Origin: Anaerolineales bacterium UBA5195
GTDB taxonomy: Bacteria; Chloroflexota; Anaerolineae; Anaerolineales; Villigracilaceae
Assembly: GCA_002412925.1 (NCBI GenBank)
Contig: DHVZ01000057.1
Location: 1-64,000 of the forward strand
DNA: 64,000 nt
Direction of reading: 5' to 3'
Shown: piece after piece, positions 40,345 to 48,361 of the stretch
How positions within the stretch are numbered: the first letter of the stretch is position 1
How the letters are laid out: every line of letters begins with the position of its first letter
Position numbers and translations under genes: made by a program
The notes under the pieces: model-generated
Told to the model about the DNA's origin: nothing
The model's input: the letters and a program-made list of their open reading frames with translations, nothing else
Database searches by the model: none

Positions 40345-41433
40345 TTATAGTTTCGCCAATAGTTTTTCTGGCTGATGCGCAAACTCATCCAGTGGGATTC
40401 TCCCCACCGTCAGGTCGAGCAGGGTCTCGGTGAGCAGTTTGTTGACCGGGGTAGGCACTCCGGTTTTCTCTCCCGCGCGAACAACCGCCCCGTGCAAATA
40501 AACCACTTCGCTCTGGCCCCGACGCAGTTCGCCGGGGTTGCCGCGCCCGGAATGCAGGTCGATGTGGAAGGATGGCATTTTGCCGCCCCGCCCCGCCCCG
40601 GCAGCTTTACTCAGGAAGGGTTTCGAAAGCCACAAGGGAAGTCTGGTAGCCAATGCCAGCGCGCGAACCGGCGTGCCCGGCAAATCGACCACACCGATGC
40701 CCAAAGCTCTCATCACGGCCAGGCATTCGCGCAACTGGGCAATTTCCAGGCGGTATAGCTCAGGATTTGCAAAAACCTCGGCGGCGGTCAGATCCAGAAT
40801 AGCAGAGGTGGGATTCGCCAGCAGGTTGGTCAGCATCTTTGACCATTTCATATCAGCCGCTTTGGGAAAGAGCTTCGCGTTGAGATAAGCCCCATCGAGG
40901 GCCTCGGCCAGCCGTTTCGAGAGGGGGTGCCCCTCCGCCACGCCAACACCGCGCAGTTTTTCGAGAACAATCTCGCCTGCGCCGCGCCGCCCAATGGCCG
41001 AGGTGACCGTTCCGTAGATCACTTTGTCCGCGCCCAGCGCCGCGGCAATGGCAGGTTCGTTATCCACGCCATTTTGAAGGCAGAGGACAGGTGTATGCAA
41101 GTTGGCAGATTGGTAAATAGGTTTGAGTGCTTCGAGGGCGGCCGGGGTATCGTAAGATTTCAGAGCAAAAAGGATGGCGTCGAAACGGGCATTTGCCAAC
41201 GCTTCGGCGAGGGAGGCGGTAAATTCTACGGCAGGCGGAACAACGGTGAGTTGGCCTTTTCCCTCACGGCGCGGGTCGCTCTTCAGATCAAGAGTCAGCC
41301 CGCGCGCGCGGAGTGCCTCCACCACGGCAGGTTGTTCCACAAAAACGACCTGGTGCCCGGCCAGGGCCAGCGATCCGCCGATGTAAGTGCCAATGGCACC
41401 CGCTCCAAACGACAAAATCTTCAATGGGTTCAT
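40345..41433 (-). CDS. Ketopantoate reductase family protein (PanE/ApbA-like)
   Basis: A 362-residue enzyme with an N-terminal Rossmann site (ILSFGAGAIGTYIGGSLA) and the PanE-type C-terminal helical domain, including KWSKMLTNLLANPTSAILD. PanE reduces ketopantoate to pantoate with NADPH. This protein is about 60 residues longer than typical PanE, with an extra LPLWLSKPFLSKAAGAGRG segment, so a related 2-oxo acid substrate is possible. The start at 41433 (MNPLKILSFG) was chosen because upstream codons run into the epimerase gene, which ends 7 bp earlier; the two are cotranscribed. Confidence 0.85.
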   Translation of the reverse strand: MNPLKILSFGAGAIGTYIGGSLALAGHQVVFVEQPAVVEALRARGLTLDLKSDPRREGKGQLTVVPPAVEFTASLAEALANARFDAILFALKSYDTPAALEALKPIYQSANLHTPVLCLQNGVDNEPAIAAALGADKVIYGTVTSAIGRRGAGEIVLEKLRGVGVAEGHPLSKRLAEALDGAYLNAKLFPKAADMKWSKMLTNLLANPTSAILDLTAAEVFANPELYRLEIAQLRECLAVMRALGIGVVDLPGTPVRALALATRLPLWLSKPFLSKAAGAGRGGKMPSFHIDLHSGRGNPGELRRGQSEVVYLHGAVVRAGEKTGVPTPVNKLLTETLLDLTVGRIPLDEFAHQPEKLLAKL

Positions 41434-41440
41434 GTTGGGA

Positions 41441-42367
41441 TTAACCCCTGAAGCGCGGATCGCGCTGCAAAGTGAGACGCAGACCATCTTCAAGCGAGAT
41501 GGAGGGTTTATAGTTCAATTTTTGGGCGGCCAGGGTCAGGTCGGCGCACATCAGTGAAACCCCGGGGGCAGTTTTGGGATTGTAAATTATCTCAGCCTGG
41601 GAACCGGTGACTTCCAAAACGGCCCTGACCAACTCGCGCACCGAGGTCTGCCGGCCGCTGCCGATGTTGAGCACCAGTCCATCAAGATTGGGCGCAGTGG
41701 AAGCCGCAACCAGCCCTGAGACAACATCATCGACATAGACATAATCGCGGGTCTGGTTGCCATCTGCATGAACAACAAGCGAGCCTTTATGCAGCGCCTG
41801 ACGCAGGAAGTACGGAACAACCGGCGGATGCGAGGCTGGTAAGTGTTGACCGGGGCCATAGGCGTTGAAGACACGCAGGCTGACGGTTTCGATATTCCAC
41901 AAATCGCCGATGGTATTGACATAATATTCGGCGGCCAGCTTGGAGACGGCATACGGTGAGCGGGGGTTGGGCTGCATCCTCTCATTCAAGGGTTGTTTGC
42001 CCTGGTCACCATAGATCGCACCCGAAGAAACGAGTACAACACGGCGCACACCCACATCGCGCATGGCCTCCATCAGGCTAACGGTGCCGCCAACATTGAC
42101 AGCGTTGTACTCGCGCGGATAGAGGATCGATTCCTGCACCGAAACGCGCGCCGCGAGATGATAAACGCAGTCCACTTCCTGGAGCAGAGTCCACAATTTG
42201 GGGCGGTCGTTGACATCCCCACGTGTAAAGTGGACGTCCGGCCCGAGTGCCTGTGGATCGCCGGTGGATAAATCATCCAGGCCGCGGACCTGGTGTCCTT
42301 CACGGGCGAGTTGGTTGGCAAGAGCAGAGCCTAGGAAGCCGGCCGCCCCGGTGATCAGAAAGTTCAT
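41441..42367 (-). CDS. NAD-dependent epimerase/dehydratase (UDP-glucose 4-epimerase-like)
   Basis: A 308-residue extended short-chain dehydrogenase. The Rossmann loop is TGAAGFLG, the catalytic residues are Ser (VSSGAIYGD) and YAVSK, and the NAYGPGQ block is typical of sugar nucleotide epimerases. It probably acts on a UDP- or dTDP-hexose for glycan synthesis. The start could be 42367 (MNFLITG) or 42385 (MKADRS). The promoter lies just upstream within a palindrome. It forms an operon with the ketopantoate reductase-like gene. Confidence 0.88.
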   Translation of the reverse strand: MNFLITGAAGFLGSALANQLAREGHQVRGLDDLSTGDPQALGPDVHFTRGDVNDRPKLWTLLQEVDCVYHLAARVSVQESILYPREYNAVNVGGTVSLMEAMRDVGVRRVVLVSSGAIYGDQGKQPLNERMQPNPRSPYAVSKLAAEYYVNTIGDLWNIETVSLRVFNAYGPGQHLPASHPPVVPYFLRQALHKGSLVVHADGNQTRDYVYVDDVVSGLVAASTAPNLDGLVLNIGSGRQTSVRELVRAVLEVTGSQAEIIYNPKTAPGVSLMCADLTLAAQKLNYKPSISLEDGLRLTLQRDPRFRG

Positions 42368-42397
42368 TGATCGATCTGCTTTCATCGGAATAGTTTG

Positions 42398-42417
42398 GAA
42401 GCAGATTATACTGCTTC
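42398..42417 (-). promoter_or_regulatory. Epimerase promoter embedded in a palindromic operator
   Basis: GAAGCAG-attata-CTGCTTC is a perfect 7-bp inverted repeat whose 6-nt centre is the minus-strand -10 box TATAAT (42405-42410). A dimeric repressor bound here would block RNA polymerase. Confidence 0.55.
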
Positions 42418-42521
42418 TTCCACAAGTAATTGGGATTTTGAATTGGCTCTTTTCAGGGCAAACATACAAATCAGCAAAGAGAGCTATTGCTTCAGATTGA
42501 TTCGGCACGTTTTCAATAGTG

Positions 42522-42530
42522 TGGTATCAT
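42522..42530 (+). promoter_or_regulatory. Extended -10 promoter of the cold-shock gene
   Basis: TGGTATCAT, giving a leader of about 135 nt, long as in many cold-shock mRNAs. Confidence 0.55.
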
Positions 42531-42576
42531 TGTTCCAGCAGGATAAAGTCAGTTCAGTTGGTCGAATAAACAGCGG

Positions 42577-42606
42577 CAACTCACGGATTGATCCGGGAGT
42601 TGTTTT
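42577..42606 (+). promoter_or_regulatory. Hairpin with T tract in the csp leader
   Basis: caactcacggat pairs with atccgggagttg (11 of 12), followed by tgtttt, about 67 nt before the start codon. It looks like a leader terminator or temperature-responsive structure. Confidence 0.45.
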
Positions 42607-42672
42607 GATTTACTCTCCGATGGACAAACAAAACGCCTGAATTTCTTTTATTGCCCAAAGGAGGCAAATACA

Positions 42673-42885
42673 ATGTCTGAAAGAATCAATGGTACAGTCA
42701 AATGGTTTAATGGTGAAAAGGGTTATGGTTTCATCGCCCGCGAAGGTGGAGAGGACGTTTTCGTCCATTTCTCTGCCATCCAGGGTGACGGTTTCCGTAA
42801 TCTGATGGAAGGCCAGAAAGTTGAATTCGCTGTCGAAAAAGGCCCGAAGGGCTGGCAGGCAGTCAACGTTTCAATGGTAAACTAA
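42673..42885 (+). CDS. Cold-shock domain protein
   Basis: A 70-residue single CSD protein with RNP1 KGYGFIAR and RNP2 DVFVHFSAI, binding single-stranded RNA/DNA as an RNA chaperone. AAAGGAGG precedes the ATG by 8 nt. It has a long structured leader, its own promoter and a terminator. A convergent DEAD-box helicase, another protein typical of cold adaptation, lies immediately downstream. Confidence 0.97.
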   Translation: MSERINGTVKWFNGEKGYGFIAREGGEDVFVHFSAIQGDGFRNLMEGQKVEFAVEKGPKGWQAVNVSMVN

Positions 42886-42891
42886 GTACCC

Positions 42892-42922
42892 AAGACCCCG
42901 AGGCGAAAGTCTCGGGGTCTTT
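42892..42922 (+). terminator. Terminator of the cold-shock gene
   Basis: aagaccccgag pairs with ctcggggtctt around gcgaaagt and ends in tttt. Confidence 0.9.
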
Positions 42923-42989
42923 TGATGCATCGCAAGTACAAATAGCTGATTGGACCGGCGGTTTCTTTTTCGCCATGGCAAGAGCAGCG

Positions 42990-43034
42990 TTAAACCAAAA
43001 ACCCATCTCGGGTTGAGATGGGTTTTTGGTTTAA
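42990..43034 (-). terminator. 20-bp hairpin overlapping the helicase stop codon
   Basis: Arms 42990-43009 and 43015-43034 are perfect complements around gggtt. The stop codon of the DEAD-box gene (43031-43033) lies in the arm. Confidence 0.8.
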
Positions 43035-44278
43035 CGGGATTTCTGCCTTGACCGAGGCGCCAACCCATGCTGGGCATGGCGCTGCGCCGGGGCATGATGC
43101 GGGGTCGGCGAACGGTGGGTTGGGTAAACAACCACGGCAGGTTTGGGGGGAGCCGGGGCGGTATAGTCGAACTCTGGCAGGGACTGGCGGGCAAGCGGCT
43201 TGCCCATGATTTTTTCGAGCGAACGAATCATATCGTTATCATCTGGGGTCACCAGCGTAAAGGCATCGCCGCTGCGCTCGGCACGCCCGGTGCGCCCAAT
43301 CCGATGAATGTAGGCATCGGCGGTATCAGGCATATCGAAGTTGATGACATGCGAGATGCTCTCCACATCCAGGCCGCGCGCGGCAATGTCGGTGGCGACC
43401 ATGATCTGGAAATGTCCGCTCCTGAAGCCATTCAGCGCCGCCTGGCGCTGGTTCTGTGAGCGATTACTATGCAAACTGGTAACCCGAAAACCGGCATGCG
43501 CAATCTGCTTCGCAAGGCGTTCAGCGCGATGCTTGGTACGGGTGAAGATCAAGACAGAATCGGTATCGGTTTTTTTGAGCAGCGCCAGCAATACCCCGGC
43601 TTTCAAGTGCTGCGGCACCGGGTAAAGCGCATGGGTGACCGTATGCGCCGGGGCGCTGAGACCCATGCTGATGCGCTGCGGGTTATGCAGCGACATCGAG
43701 GCCAGTTCTTCGATTTCTTTGGGGAAAGTGGCCGAGAAAAGCATTGTCTGGCGCTTGGCAGGCACAGCCTTGATAATCTTGCGCACGTCGGGCAGGAAAC
43801 CCATATCGAACATCCGGTCGGCTTCATCGAGGACCAGGACTTCGACGCCGCCGAGGCGGGCGTAATTCTGGGCGATTAAATCCAGCAGGCGGCCGGGGCA
43901 GGCAACCAGAATCTCTGCGCCGTCGCGCAAGGCCTTGATCTGCGGCGCGGGGCCAACACCCCCATAGATGGTTACGCTGCGGATTTGGGTTCCGACGGCA
44001 AGTTCGCGGATGCTGTCATTGATCTGTTCGGCGAGTTCGCGGGTGGGGGTCACGATCAGGGCGCGGGCCACACGGCGCGGGCCTTCGAGTAGTTTGTGCA
44101 AAATAGGCAGGACAAAAGCGGCGGTTTTTCCGGTGCCGGTCTGGGCAGTGCCGATCAGATCGTCCCCGGCCAACGCCGCCGGGATGACAGCGTCCTGAAT
44201 GGGCGTCGCCGTGACATAACCGGCGCGTTTGATTCCCACCATCAGGCGAGAATCCAGATTGAACTGGTTGAAGTTCAC
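43031..44278 (-). CDS. DEAD-box RNA helicase
   Basis: A 415-residue RhlE/CsdA-like helicase with Q motif ATPIQ, motif I AQTGTGKT, Ia PTRELAEQ, II DEAD, III SAT, V ATDIAARGLD and VI HRIGRTGR, then a short basic, Pro/His-rich tail. It unwinds structured RNA with ATP in the cytoplasm, in ribosome assembly or RNA decay. The start is GTG with AAGGAAA upstream. The convergent cold-shock gene ends 145 bp away. A ttgagcgaacgctcaa inverted repeat lies in its upstream region (44320-44335). Confidence 0.95.
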   Translation of the reverse strand: MNFNQFNLDSRLMVGIKRAGYVTATPIQDAVIPAALAGDDLIGTAQTGTGKTAAFVLPILHKLLEGPRRVARALIVTPTRELAEQINDSIRELAVGTQIRSVTIYGGVGPAPQIKALRDGAEILVACPGRLLDLIAQNYARLGGVEVLVLDEADRMFDMGFLPDVRKIIKAVPAKRQTMLFSATFPKEIEELASMSLHNPQRISMGLSAPAHTVTHALYPVPQHLKAGVLLALLKKTDTDSVLIFTRTKHRAERLAKQIAHAGFRVTSLHSNRSQNQRQAALNGFRSGHFQIMVATDIAARGLDVESISHVINFDMPDTADAYIHRIGRTGRAERSGDAFTLVTPDDNDMIRSLEKIMGKPLARQSLPEFDYTAPAPPKPAVVVYPTHRSPTPHHAPAQRHAQHGLAPRSRQKSR

Positions 44279-44319
44279 AAAATTTCCTTGTCTTCAGAAG
44301 TCAAGCGGGTGTTGGGGAA

Positions 44320-44335
44320 TTGAGCGAACGCTCAA
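44320..44335 (-). promoter_or_regulatory. Inverted repeat upstream of the helicase gene
   Basis: TTGAGCG-aa-CGCTCAA, 42 nt before the GTG start. Its symmetry and size suit a TetR-type operator, but no regulator gene is adjacent. Confidence 0.35.
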
Positions 44336-44459
44336 GTAATAACAATGGCGACTGCTGAGTGAATAATGGATAATAGGACGCAATGGTTCAATAAATCTTC
44401 GTCCAAAATGATTATACCCTAATTAAACCTCCCCACCCGGAGTGCGCGAGAATGAGTAT

Positions 44460-45092
44460 CTATGCTGAAACCATTTCGAGGCTGCTCTCACTGACTTTTG
44501 ACAAAGTGGGGGATTCCGGATGCTCAGCTCCTTCCCGGCGATGAACGCAGCCATCCCAGATTTCCTGTGGATAGACAATTTGATTCGTGCCGGGTAGTTG
44601 TTCCATGAACATGCCCCGGTTCAAGTCAATTCCAAAGGGTTTGTAAGCCTTGTAAGCCAATTGGCTGCAATAGAAAGCATCTTCGCGATCAGGGTCGAGG
44701 AAGTTCAGGTTGTAGGGCCGGCGCAGGTGCGAGAGACAAAACTCTGCTACCCCGGCGCGAATCTCGGTTTCCTGATCGGGAGTCAGGCCAATCTCTGCCA
44801 GCGGATAGGCCACACCATAAAACGTATCGACCAGCATCCCGCGTTCTGACATGGTGTGCTCCGGGTGCCAGAGGCCGTCGTGGATCTCAAAGGTAATCAC
44901 ACCCAGCGCCCCGGCTTCGACAAAACGCCCTTCAGGGCCGAGATAGATGGCAATGTGATCCACGTCACCGGGCACCAGCCGCCCCACCAGGCGCCAAAAC
45001 TCACCGGGCAAAATATTCGGCTTGCCGTTCATCGTACAAACAATGTCGCCTGTTTTGACAGGCAAACCGCTGACTTCGTAAGAGTAGATCAT
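44460..45092 (-). CDS. YiiX-like permuted NlpC/P60 hydrolase
   Basis: A 210-residue protein with the permuted papain-like order: PGDVDHIAIYLG (His46), an acidic residue in RFVEAG (Glu59), and the catalytic Cys142 in YCSQLAYKAY. YiiX/YaeF-like enzymes cleave amide or ester bonds in lipids or peptides; the substrate is unknown. No signal peptide is present. Its ATG overlaps the stop of the methyltransferase gene by 4 bp, so they are translationally coupled. It could also be an amidase acting on acylated substrates. Confidence 0.82.
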   Translation of the reverse strand: MIYSYEVSGLPVKTGDIVCTMNGKPNILPGEFWRLVGRLVPGDVDHIAIYLGPEGRFVEAGALGVITFEIHDGLWHPEHTMSERGMLVDTFYGVAYPLAEIGLTPDQETEIRAGVAEFCLSHLRRPYNLNFLDPDREDAFYCSQLAYKAYKPFGIDLNRGMFMEQLPGTNQIVYPQEIWDGCVHRREGAEHPESPTLSKVSESSLEMVSA

Positions 45093-46090
45093 GTCATCGC
45101 TCCGTCTTCTCTAGTACGAATTATACGCCTTTCGGTTTTGTCCTGCAAAACCGCAGGACAGGCCAGAAAATCCATCTGATGGGCAATATAAACCAGTTCA
45201 CCGCGCTCGATCTGCTTCCGGCGTTCGGCCAGCCAATCCTGGAAGACCTTTTGATCCAGTGCGGGATGATTGCCGAGCGAACTTTCGAAAAAGTGCAGGA
45301 TGAAATCCAGGAAATAGGCTTCGTCAGCGGGATATTTCCCATCAATGGCATGGACGACCCAGTCTGAGGCGCCAGCGGCCAGGATTTCTGCGCCCACTGA
45401 TTGCAAATGCCCGAACAGGTGCCGCCCCGCCTGGCTGTCGCCCCCGGTCGGGCGGGTGTCCATCGTCTGGTGGTAGAGGCGCTCGACTAGCGTATCCAAA
45501 TCAGCAGGCGGAGAAACGGATACGGGAACGGATTCTGAAGCGGGTAAACGGGTGGCTGGCTCGAGCGTAGTGACTCCGTCAAAGTTGAGTGTCAGCCAGG
45601 CCAATCCACCGGTTTTGATCAGAGAAAATAACTCCTTCAGGCTCTCTGGCATGGGAAGCAAGTCCAGGAAGGCATGGGCAATCAGCAGATCAGATTTTTG
45701 CGGCTTTTTCTGGATGAAATCAAACACATCTGCTTGAACCAGGTATACCGAAACAGATGTGTGAGCGGATTCTGAAGCGGACAAACGGAGGCCGTCAGGG
45801 ATGGCTTCAGCCAGGTAGCCGTTTTCGCTTGCCCAGCGCGGAAGCCATTCACGAGCAAAAGCAATATTTTCTGGCATTTCGTCAACGAGGGTGTAATCTG
45901 TTGAGAGAGGCAAGATGCCCCAGCGCAGCAGGCGGACCAACATCGTCCCAACCCCCGCACCCACTTCAGTAACGGATAAACGCGGAGAAGCGGATAAAGC
46001 GGATTTCAGGGCAGCGAGCACGTGGCGGTTGAGCGCGCGGTCATCGACGCTTTGCTTGGCAAGCAAGTAATGGGGAAAAGAATATTTCAT
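45089..46090 (-). CDS. Class I SAM-dependent methyltransferase-like protein
   Basis: A 334-residue protein with motif I VTEVGAGVGTM (about 40-50), an acidic loop LVDEMPENI and motif IV-like LLIAHAFLDLLPMP. The target is unknown. Three segments read (L)(P/S)AS(E)S...VSV and come from related DNA repeats (45511-45550, 45749-45788, 45971-46004), the first two with about 20 of 22 identical bases in their core. ATG at 46090 has GAGG; a longer frame from 46120 is not supported. It is cotranscribed with the YiiX-like gene. Confidence 0.8.
   Translation of the reverse strand: MKYSFPHYLLAKQSVDDRALNRHVLAALKSALSASPRLSVTEVGAGVGTMLVRLLRWGILPLSTDYTLVDEMPENIAFAREWLPRWASENGYLAEAIPDGLRLSASESAHTSVSVYLVQADVFDFIQKKPQKSDLLIAHAFLDLLPMPESLKELFSLIKTGGLAWLTLNFDGVTTLEPATRLPASESVPVSVSPPADLDTLVERLYHQTMDTRPTGGDSQAGRHLFGHLQSVGAEILAAGASDWVVHAIDGKYPADEAYFLDFILHFFESSLGNHPALDQKVFQDWLAERRKQIERGELVYIAHQMDFLACPAVLQDKTERRIIRTREDGAMT
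45511..46004 (-). repeat. Three related short repeats inside the methyltransferase gene
   Basis: cggattctgaagcgggtaaacg (45529-45550, 22 bases; quoted in part) recurs as the 45766-45787 segment with two changes. A looser gcggagaagcggataaagcgg copy is at 45981-46001. All are in the same frame. Confidence 0.65.
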
Positions 46091-46109
46091 GGTTTTTGCC
46101 TCATCTTCA

Positions 46110-46115
46110 ATTATA
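46110..46115 (-). promoter_or_regulatory. -10 box of the methyltransferase/YiiX operon
   Basis: TATAAT on the minus strand, 19 nt before the ATG at 46090, leaving a short leader with GAGG. Confidence 0.5.
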
Positions 46116-46147
46116 AACACCTTTTCAGGTTGCAGTCTGTACCCAGA

Positions 46148-46156
46148 TGGTATAAG
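46148..46156 (+). promoter_or_regulatory. Extended -10 promoter of the MoxR operon
   Basis: TGGTATAAG, about 45 nt before the moxR ATG. Confidence 0.5.
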
Positions 46157-46206
46157 ATTATCTCATCATTGAAACTGAATTTTCCGGCAGATGTGAGAGG
46201 AGTAAG

Positions 46207-47157
46207 ATGAGTGAGGTTCAACAATTTGCCAATCAAGTCATCGACAACGTGGAAAAAGTCATCATCGGCAAGCGTTCAGCCATCGAACTGGTGATGGTAG
46301 CACTCCTGTGCGAAGGGCACGTCCTGCTGGAGGATGTCCCCGGCTCCGGGAAGACCATGCTGGCCCGCTCGGTAGCCACCAGCCTGGGAATCAGCTTCAA
46401 GCGCATCCAGTGCACCCCCGATCTGATGCCGAACGACGTGACCGGGGTCTCGATTTTTAACCAGAAAAACAGCGAGTTTGAGTTTCGCGCCGGGCCGATT
46501 TTTGTCAACATCCTGCTGGCCGACGAAATCAACCGCGCCACGCCGCGCACCCAGTCGGCGCTGCTGGAGGCCATGCAGGAACAGCAGGTGACGGTGGATG
46601 GCACGACCCGAGAACTTCCGCGCCCGTTCCTGGTGCTGGCCACCCAAAACCCGATTGAATACGAAGGCACTTTTCCGCTACCAGAAGCCCAACTCGATCG
46701 TTTCCTGATCCGGCTCTCGCTGGGCTATCCCAGTCCCCAGGACGAACGCCAGATCCTGGTCAACCTGTGGCGCGAACATCCCATCACCCGGCTGGAAAAA
46801 GTGGTGGATGGGAGCGAGATGCTCAAATTCCAGAAACAGGTCTGGGATGTGCATGTGGACAAAACGTTGCAGGAATATATTGTCAACCTGGCGACAGCCA
46901 CCCGCAGCCATCCAGACCTGACGCTGGGAATCAGCCCGCGCGGCAGCCTGGCGTTGTTCAAAGCTGCCCAGGCGCTGGCTGCTGTGCGTGGACGCGAACA
47001 CGTCATCCCGGAGGATATCAAATACCTGGCTCCGGTGACATTGGCTCATCGCCTGATCGTCCGTCCTGAGGCCGAACTGCGCGGGCATCATGCCCAAGCC
47101 ATTCTGGCAGAGGTTCTCGAAAAAACGCCCTTGAGCCTGGGCAGTGTGGAAGAATAA
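46207..47157 (+). CDS. MoxR family AAA ATPase
   Basis: A 316-residue MoxR-type ATPase with Walker A PGSGKTML, Walker B ILLADEINRATPRTQSALLEAMQE and sensor 1 LATQNPIEYEGT. MoxR proteins act as chaperones that insert cofactors or mature complexes, often together with VWA or DUF58 proteins. Here DUF58 and DUF4129 genes follow directly, the standard trio. GAGAGGAG lies before the ATG. It is cytoplasmic. Confidence 0.95.
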   Translation: MSEVQQFANQVIDNVEKVIIGKRSAIELVMVALLCEGHVLLEDVPGSGKTMLARSVATSLGISFKRIQCTPDLMPNDVTGVSIFNQKNSEFEFRAGPIFVNILLADEINRATPRTQSALLEAMQEQQVTVDGTTRELPRPFLVLATQNPIEYEGTFPLPEAQLDRFLIRLSLGYPSPQDERQILVNLWREHPITRLEKVVDGSEMLKFQKQVWDVHVDKTLQEYIVNLATATRSHPDLTLGISPRGSLALFKAAQALAAVRGREHVIPEDIKYLAPVTLAHRLIVRPEAELRGHHAQAILAEVLEKTPLSLGSVEE

Positions 47158-47172
47158 CCAGGTATTCCTTTG

Positions 47173-48357
47173 GTGGCCGCCTACCTCCCTCTGATAGTGC
47201 TTCTGGTCATCCTCGCCGCCACGCTGCGGGATGACTTTGCGCTGACCCTGATCTACCTCTTCATCGGGGCTTTCGCCGCCGGAACCTGGTGGAGCCGCAA
47301 ATCGCTGGGCCAGGTGGAAGCTGAGCGCCAGTTTATCGACCATGCCTTTTTGGGAGAAAAGGTGGAAGTCAGCCTGCACTTTCGCAACCGGGGCTGGCTG
47401 CCAGTTCTGTGGTTAAGCCTGCAGGACGCGCTTCCAGTCGGCTTGAGCACCTTCCCGGCCTTTGCACAGGTCACCAGTCTTGGTCCCAAAGCCGGGATGC
47501 ATTTCAAGTACACCCTGGAGGCCCGTAAACGCGGTTACTACCCGGTTGGGCCGCTCTTTCTTTCAACCGGTGACCTGCTTGGGCTGAGCGGGACGCTCCA
47601 AACCGAAGGCCCTGCCCAACACCTGACCGTTTACCCAAAAATCATCCCGCTGACCTTCATCGACATCCCGTCCCGCTCCCCACAGGGGACTCTCCGGCAC
47701 CACCGGCCCATCTTCGAGGACCCGACCCGCGTCTTCAGCAAACGTGAATATGTGGCCGGGGATTCCCTGCGCCGGGTGGATTGGAAAACAACCGCTGCCA
47801 CTGGCCGCCTGCAAGTCAAGCTCTTCGAGCCATCGATTGCACTCGAAACGCTGATTTTCCTCGACTTGAACGCTGCAAACTATCCCTCCCGACGCCAGAT
47901 CGATGCAACCGAACTGGCAATAGTCATCGCCGCCTCGGTTGCGGCCTGGATTGCCGGGAAAAAGCAGACTGTCGGCTTGAAAGTCAACGGGAAAGACCCG
48001 CTGATGGACGGCGGCCTGCCGCGCTACTTCCCGCCGCGCAAAGGGCAGGCGCACCTGATGCGCCTGCTCGAAACCCTGGCCCGCGTCCAAATGATCGAGG
48101 GCACCTCTTTCGAAACGCTCATTCAGCGCCAGCGCTGCCAGCTTTCGTGGGGCACGACCCTGCTGGTCATCACCGGGAAAGCCAGCGCCGCCCTGCTCGA
48201 TGAGCTTTACCAGGCCCGCCAGGCCGGTCAGGATGCCGTCCTGATCCTGGCCGGTCCGGCAGATTACGTCCCTGAAATGACCCGCCGAGCCGCCCACTTC
48301 GGCATCCCGTTGGTCAATCTATCCAACGAACGGGCCTTGGACCTCTGGCGAAAGTAA
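47173..48357 (+). CDS. DUF58 domain membrane protein
   Basis: A 394-residue protein with two N-terminal membrane helices (about 4-42), a beta-rich middle region, and the DUF58 signature REYVAGDSLRRVDWKTTAATGRL (about 196-218) leading into a VWA-like domain. It is a predicted partner of MoxR in envelope or complex maturation. The start is GTG at 47173 or TTG at 47170; both lie 12-16 bp after the moxR stop with AGGT as weak site. Confidence 0.9.
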   Translation: MAAYLPLIVLLVILAATLRDDFALTLIYLFIGAFAAGTWWSRKSLGQVEAERQFIDHAFLGEKVEVSLHFRNRGWLPVLWLSLQDALPVGLSTFPAFAQVTSLGPKAGMHFKYTLEARKRGYYPVGPLFLSTGDLLGLSGTLQTEGPAQHLTVYPKIIPLTFIDIPSRSPQGTLRHHRPIFEDPTRVFSKREYVAGDSLRRVDWKTTAATGRLQVKLFEPSIALETLIFLDLNAANYPSRRQIDATELAIVIAASVAAWIAGKKQTVGLKVNGKDPLMDGGLPRYFPPRKGQAHLMRLLETLARVQMIEGTSFETLIQRQRCQLSWGTTLLVITGKASAALLDELYQARQAGQDAVLILAGPADYVPEMTRRAAHFGIPLVNLSNERALDLWRK

Positions 48358-48361
48358 ACAC

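Larger units (their letters stand above)
42368..42672. other. 305-bp divergent intergenic region between epimerase and csp
   Basis: Holds the epimerase -10 within an inverted repeat (42398-42417), the extended -10 of csp (42522-42530) and a hairpin in the csp leader (42577-42606). Nothing else is recognised. Confidence 0.7.
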
